From CBDFKQ01 sp965248855 (GTDB lineage Bacteria > Bacteroidota > Bacteroidia > Cytophagales > 172606-1): a stretch of DNA of 64,000 bases. The notes beneath the pieces are model-generated. The model did not search any database, was not told where the DNA came from, and saw nothing but the letters and a program-made list of their open reading frames with translations. A program made the position numbers and the translations under genes. Location of the stretch: positions 1-64,000 of the forward strand of contig CBDFKQ010000024.1 of assembly GCA_965248855.1 (NCBI GenBank), in the 5' to 3' direction. Of this stretch, positions 60,873 to 64,000 are shown piece by piece (position 1 is the stretch's first letter; each line of letters opens with the position of its first letter).

Positions 60873-61628
60873 ATGATTAAAATTTCATTGGTAATTATAA
60901 CATTTAATGAAGAAAAAAATATTGAGAGGTGTATAGATTCAACAATAGATTTGGTGGATGAAATTATAGTGGTGGATTCTTTTTCTACAGATAAAACAAA
61001 AGAAATATGTTTGAACAAAAAATTAAAATTTATAGAAAACACATTTGTAGGACATATCGAACAAAAAAACTTTGCCATTTCTCAAGCCGATAACGATTAT
61101 ATTTTATCGTTGGATGCTGATGAAGCCTTATCTGACGAATTAAAAAAAAATATTTTGTTATTAAAATCAAACTGGCACTCCGATGCTTATGAAATAAATC
61201 GGTTAACAAATTATTGTGGAAAATGGATTAAGCACACTGATTGGTACCCTGATAGAAAGATTCGATTATTTGATCGAAACAAAGCGTATTGGGGAGGAAT
61301 TAACCCTCATGATTTTATTTTAACCGAACCCGAAGCAAAAATATCGAGGTTAAATGGTGATATTTTACATTACAGTTATAATTCAATTCAACAACATATA
61401 ACACAATTTAATTATTTTACAGACATCAATGCAAGGGAAGCTTTTCAAAAAGGGAAAAAAGCAGGATTGTTTAAAATAATTTTTAACCCTATTTGGAAAT
61501 TTATCCAAAGTTATTTTATCAGACAAGGTTTTTTAGATGGATATTATGGTTTTCTGGTTTGCGTCATATCAGCTTTTGCTACTTTTGCCAAGTATATTAA
61601 ATTAAGAGAATTATACAAACTAAAATAA
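60873..61628 (+). CDS. Glycosyltransferase family 2 (WaaE-like)
   Basis: A 251-residue GT2 enzyme. ISLVIITFNEEKNIERCIDST opens the nucleotide-binding fold, EIIVVDSFSTDKT follows, and the metal motif is ILSLDADEALSDEL. Later blocks FDRNKAYWGGINPHDFI and LHYSYNSIQQHITQFNYFTDI are typical of WaaE/KdtX-type LPS core glycosyltransferases. A C-terminal hydrophobic stretch may anchor it to the membrane. The frame opens at TTG 60867, but the ATG at 60873 is chosen. The next gene starts 2 bp later. Confidence 0.88.
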   Translation: MIKISLVIITFNEEKNIERCIDSTIDLVDEIIVVDSFSTDKTKEICLNKKLKFIENTFVGHIEQKNFAISQADNDYILSLDADEALSDELKKNILLLKSNWHSDAYEINRLTNYCGKWIKHTDWYPDRKIRLFDRNKAYWGGINPHDFILTEPEAKISRLNGDILHYSYNSIQQHITQFNYFTDINAREAFQKGKKAGLFKIIFNPIWKFIQSYFIRQGFLDGYYGFLVCVISAFATFAKYIKLRELYKLK

Positions 61629-61630
61629 AT

Positions 61631-62623
61631 TTGAGAAATATTATTATAAGCCGTACTGATAACCTTGGAGATGTAATTTTATCTTTACCCGTTGCCGGAA
61701 AATTAAAACAAGTTTATCCAAATGCTAAAATAATTTTTCTGGGTAAGGCTTATACCGAACCTATCATTTCATCTTCAATTTTTATTGATGAATTTTGGGA
61801 CAAGCAAAAACTAACCCATTATAATACCGGTGAAATAGATGCGATAGTATTTTTATATCCTGATTTAGAAGTTGCTAAATGGGCAAAAGCAAATAGAATT
61901 AAATTAAGGATTGGCACATCACACAGGTGGTGGCATTGGTTGTATTGTAACAAATTAATTGATTTTAGCAGAAAAAAATCAAACCTCCACGAGGCACAAT
62001 TAAATTTTAAACTTTTAAAACCTTTTGGTATTAAATCGGAAATTGATTTAAAAGAAATCCCGGCCTTATATGGGATGAAGAGCAGTAGTGATTTTCCGGT
62101 TTTTTTAAAGAATATAATTCAAAAGGATAAAAAAAAAGTCATTTTACATCCTAAATCAAAAGGAAGTGCCCGCGAATGGCCAATAGAAAATTATTTTCAT
62201 TTGGCTCAACAATTATCACCCGGAGATTATCAAATTTTTATAACGGGTACAGAAGCAGAAGGGAAACTAATTAAAAATCAACAGGCAGATATTTTTAATT
62301 TATCTAACGTAACAGATTTGACAGGCAAATTATCATTAAAAGAATTAATTAATTTTATTGGAGAAACAGATGTTTTAGTTGCTTGCAGCACAGGGCCACT
62401 TCATATTGCTGCAGCATTAAATAAAAAAGCGATAGGAATTTTTCCAAATATTAAACCCATGCATCCTCAAAGGTGGAAACCTTTAGGCAACAAACATGTT
62501 GAAGCAGTTCACCTTGACAAAGAGAATTGTAGGGAATGTGTTAATGATGCAAATCAATGCAATTGCATTAAATCTGTAACTGTATTTCAAATAAAAGACC
62601 TTATTGTTAAACGCGAAACTTAA
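61631..62623 (+). CDS. Glycosyltransferase family 9 (heptosyltransferase-like)
   Basis: A 330-residue GT-B enzyme of the ADP-heptose transferase family. It begins RNIIISRTDNLGDVILSLPVAGKLKQVYP, the GT9 start, and has LHPKSKGSAREWPIENYFHLAQQL, VTDLTGKLSLKELINFIGETDVLVACSTGPLHIAAALNKKAIGIFP, where STGPLHIAAAL is the signature. It should extend the LPS core. Cys-rich C-x2-C-x6-C-x-C (NCRECVNDANQCNC) near the end is unusual and could bind metal. The start codon is TTG, 2 bp behind the GT2 stop. Confidence 0.9.
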   Translation: MRNIIISRTDNLGDVILSLPVAGKLKQVYPNAKIIFLGKAYTEPIISSSIFIDEFWDKQKLTHYNTGEIDAIVFLYPDLEVAKWAKANRIKLRIGTSHRWWHWLYCNKLIDFSRKKSNLHEAQLNFKLLKPFGIKSEIDLKEIPALYGMKSSSDFPVFLKNIIQKDKKKVILHPKSKGSAREWPIENYFHLAQQLSPGDYQIFITGTEAEGKLIKNQQADIFNLSNVTDLTGKLSLKELINFIGETDVLVACSTGPLHIAAALNKKAIGIFPNIKPMHPQRWKPLGNKHVEAVHLDKENCRECVNDANQCNCIKSVTVFQIKDLIVKRET

Positions 62624-62633
62624 TAATTATTTA

Positions 62634-62663
62634 TATGGAAGTATTTTCATAAATACTTCCATA
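62634..62663. terminator. Bidirectional terminator
   Basis: TATGGAAGTATTT and AAATACTTCCATA form a perfect 13-bp stem with loop TCAT, between the convergent GT9 and SGNH-hydrolase genes. Confidence 0.8.
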
Positions 62664-62675
62664 AGTAAATTTATA

Positions 62676-63428
62676 TTATTTTGCAAGAGCTTCTTTAATT
62701 GCTTTTTCAACAATCGGCTCCATTATTTTATATCCTGCCAAGGTAGGATGAACACCATCATTAGTTAATTCTTTTTTCAAGCCTTTTTTATCATCTACCA
62801 TGGCTGAAAAATAATCGGCATAAATTAATCCTTCCTTTTTAACATACTTTTTAATCATTTCATTTAACCTGATTACTTTATCGGCAGGTTCCATGCCCGG
62901 CCTCCATGGAAAAATATTTGCAGGGAGAACCGATGATAAAATTACTTTTACATTATTTGCTTTAGCAATTTCTGCCATGGCCATAATATTTTCGAAGGTA
63001 TTTTCAAGTGTAATTCTACCCGTATTTTCAGCAATATCATTTATACCGGCAAGAATAACGACTACTTTTGGCTTAAGATTGATAACATCAGGATGAAAAC
63101 GAATAAGCATTTGAGGTGTAGTTTGTCCGCTTATACCTCGATCTATATAAGAATTTTTAGCAAAAAAACTTGAATCCATTTTCTTCCAACCTTCCGTTAT
63201 TGAATTACCCATAAAAACAACCCGATTATCTTTAAAACCTTCAGAAAGTAATTGTTCATTTTCTTTTTGATAACGTTTTAAAAAAGCCCAATCTTGATTT
63301 TGTCTTTCTTCATCATCTTTTTTTTGTTTTTCTATTTGTTGTTCACTTTTATTAAGAAGGTTTTTTTCTTGTGCATTAATTTTAAGTTGTATTGTCATGA
63401 GGAAAAAAACTAGAACTAAATGTTTCAT
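62676..63428 (-). CDS. SGNH/GDSL-family hydrolase, secreted
   Basis: A 250-residue protein with a signal peptide (1-20, ending INAQ). The SGNH blocks are VVFMGNSITEGW (catalytic Ser in GNSI), RGISGQTT (Gly), ILAGINDIAENTG (Asn), and DGVHPTLAGY with Asp and His. A charged coiled-coil segment (QQIEKQKKDDEERQNQDW) precedes the domain. Such enzymes deacetylate or de-esterify sugars in the periplasm or outside; the substrate is unknown. Confidence 0.9.
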   Translation of the reverse strand: MKHLVLVFFLMTIQLKINAQEKNLLNKSEQQIEKQKKDDEERQNQDWAFLKRYQKENEQLLSEGFKDNRVVFMGNSITEGWKKMDSSFFAKNSYIDRGISGQTTPQMLIRFHPDVINLKPKVVVILAGINDIAENTGRITLENTFENIMAMAEIAKANNVKVILSSVLPANIFPWRPGMEPADKVIRLNEMIKKYVKKEGLIYADYFSAMVDDKKGLKKELTNDGVHPTLAGYKIMEPIVEKAIKEALAK

Positions 63429-63483
63429 AATATTATTATTGCTTAACTAAGTTTTAAATAATTTATTTAATATGAGGTTTTTT

Positions 63484-64000
63484 TTACCAATCTGTCGGTT
63501 TAATTTTTTTCTCAAGTAAAGAAATGAATTTTTTAATTCTTTCAACTCTAAGTTCTGTTGATTTAAGTTTTTTAATTCTATAAATACATATAAATTGATT
63601 AGATGGGCTTAATGTTTCGAAGAATTCTAATGCTTCTAAGTTGGTAATTAAAGCTTCCTTTAGGTCCTCAGGGATTTCATTTTTTTCCTTCATGCTATAG
63701 GCGTCATCCCATTGTCCATTTCCCTTCGCTATTTCAACTAATATTAAACCTTCCGGTTTCATTTTACCTTCAACAATTAATTTTTCAACACGGTTTTTAT
63801 TTACAACCGACCATATACTTTTTGGTTTTCGGGGAGTAAACCTTACTGAATAACTTTCTTCATCCACGCTGTTTCTAACTCCATCTATCCATCCAAAGCA
63901 TAAAGCTTCTTCTACTGATTCTTCGTAAGAAACACTTGGTTTGTCTGAATTTTTTTTATAATATATTAACTTAACCTCCTTTTTATTTGCTGCATTTTTT
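63484..64000 (-). CDS. YdeI/OmpD-associated family protein, N-terminus outside window
   Basis: The frame is open to the right edge of the window, so the 5' end is missing. Visible sequence runs VSYEESVEEALCFGWIDGV, then SVRFTPRKPKSIWSVVNKNRVEKL, EGKMKPEGL and later TLSPSNQFICIYRIKKLKSTELRVERIKKFISLLE. These are YdeI (bacteriocin-protection, DUF1801-related) family blocks. The family is cytosolic and its biochemistry is unclear. The shorter GTG-initiated frame at 63867 is internal and not the true start. Confidence 0.85.
   Translation of the reverse strand, partial: KNAANKKEVKLIYYKKNSDKPSVSYEESVEEALCFGWIDGVRNSVDEESYSVRFTPRKPKSIWSVVNKNRVEKLIVEGKMKPEGLILVEIAKGNGQWDDAYSMKEKNEIPEDLKEALITNLEALEFFETLSPSNQFICIYRIKKLKSTELRVERIKKFISLLEKKIKPTDW

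Noticed and set aside
63484..63867. Complete 127-residue gene starting at GTG 63867
   Set aside because: The frame stays open to the window edge and the upstream codons (YEESVEEALCFGWIDG) are the most conserved part of the YdeI family, so the gene is cut by the window.
1..64000. CRISPR arrays, tRNA/rRNA genes, insertion sequences, prophage
   Set aside because: On reading all spacers I found no regularly spaced direct repeats of CRISPR size, no T-loop/acceptor pattern and no transposase or phage structural genes. The holin-like gene is of the chromosomal kind.

Overview
The window is a strongly AT-rich chromosomal segment from a member of the Bacteroidota, probably the Chitinophagales/Sphingobacteriales side. 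The evidence is a secreted protein with a type IX secretion C-terminal sorting domain, a TamB plus lipoprotein-TamA (TamL) pair, MenD/MenB for menaquinone, a ferredoxin-type sulfite reductase with a HEPN tail, and several promoters carrying the Bacteroidota TAnnTTTG -7 box. I see no tRNA, rRNA, CRISPR array, prophage or transposase.

Layout. 1-4.3 kb: end of a DUF5996 gene, tRNA hydroxylase trhO, an alpha/beta hydrolase, a glycosyltransferase-like unknown and a beta-barrel protein. 4.3-11.8 kb: the outer-membrane assembly pair tamB-tamL. 12.2-14.4 kb: GMC-type dehydrogenase with its small subunit. 14.9-17.5 kb: menD-menB. 17.6-20.3 kb: small stress/envelope proteins (DUF4142, XRE, YtxH, holin-like). 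20.3-30.0 kb: a signalling block in which rpoN and an NtrC-type activator are flanked by two related histidine kinase/response regulator pairs. 30.1-31.1 kb: a frameshifted aat and a lipoprotein. 31.4-35.6 kb: acyltransferase, membrane AraC regulator, dynamin-like GTPase. 36-42.6 kb: a cell-wall group with a double D-Ala-D-Ala ligase, two PASTA proteins and a T9SS cargo. 43.7-46.6 kb: sulfite reductase and siroheme methylase. 46.7-49.5 kb: CNNM/CorC transporter and ffh. 49.5-55 kb: polysaccharide flippase, two FkbM methyltransferases, a glycosyltransferase and another methyltransferase. 55.1-57.7 kb: bifunctional nuclease and etfBA. 58.2-64 kb: a TonB-like protein, an arginine-pathway-type N-acetyltransferase with a leader peptide, sigma/anti-sigma, LPS-type glycosyltransferases, an SGNH hydrolase and a YdeI-family gene cut by the window end.

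Most notable. (1) A 30-codon ORF at 58696-58788 ends in an Arg-rich tail (MRPRCIRI) and precedes a GNAT enzyme of the type found in Bacteroidota arginine clusters. Its Arg codons lie in a hairpin, as expected of an arginine attenuator. (2) A dispersed intergenic repeat of about 165 bp occurs in two inverted copies (31.2 and 39.8 kb). Its palindromic end (core TTTATCAATATCGATAT) recurs at five more intergenic sites, each upstream of a gene. (3) Two complete D-Ala-D-Ala ligase modules are fused in one chain next to two PASTA proteins. (4) aat is broken by one base in a poly-A run. (5) Heptanucleotide tandem repeats lie just behind two stop codons in the cell-wall group.

Limits: everything was read by eye. 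Family calls rest on remembered motifs, and no similarity search, folding or composition calculation was run.
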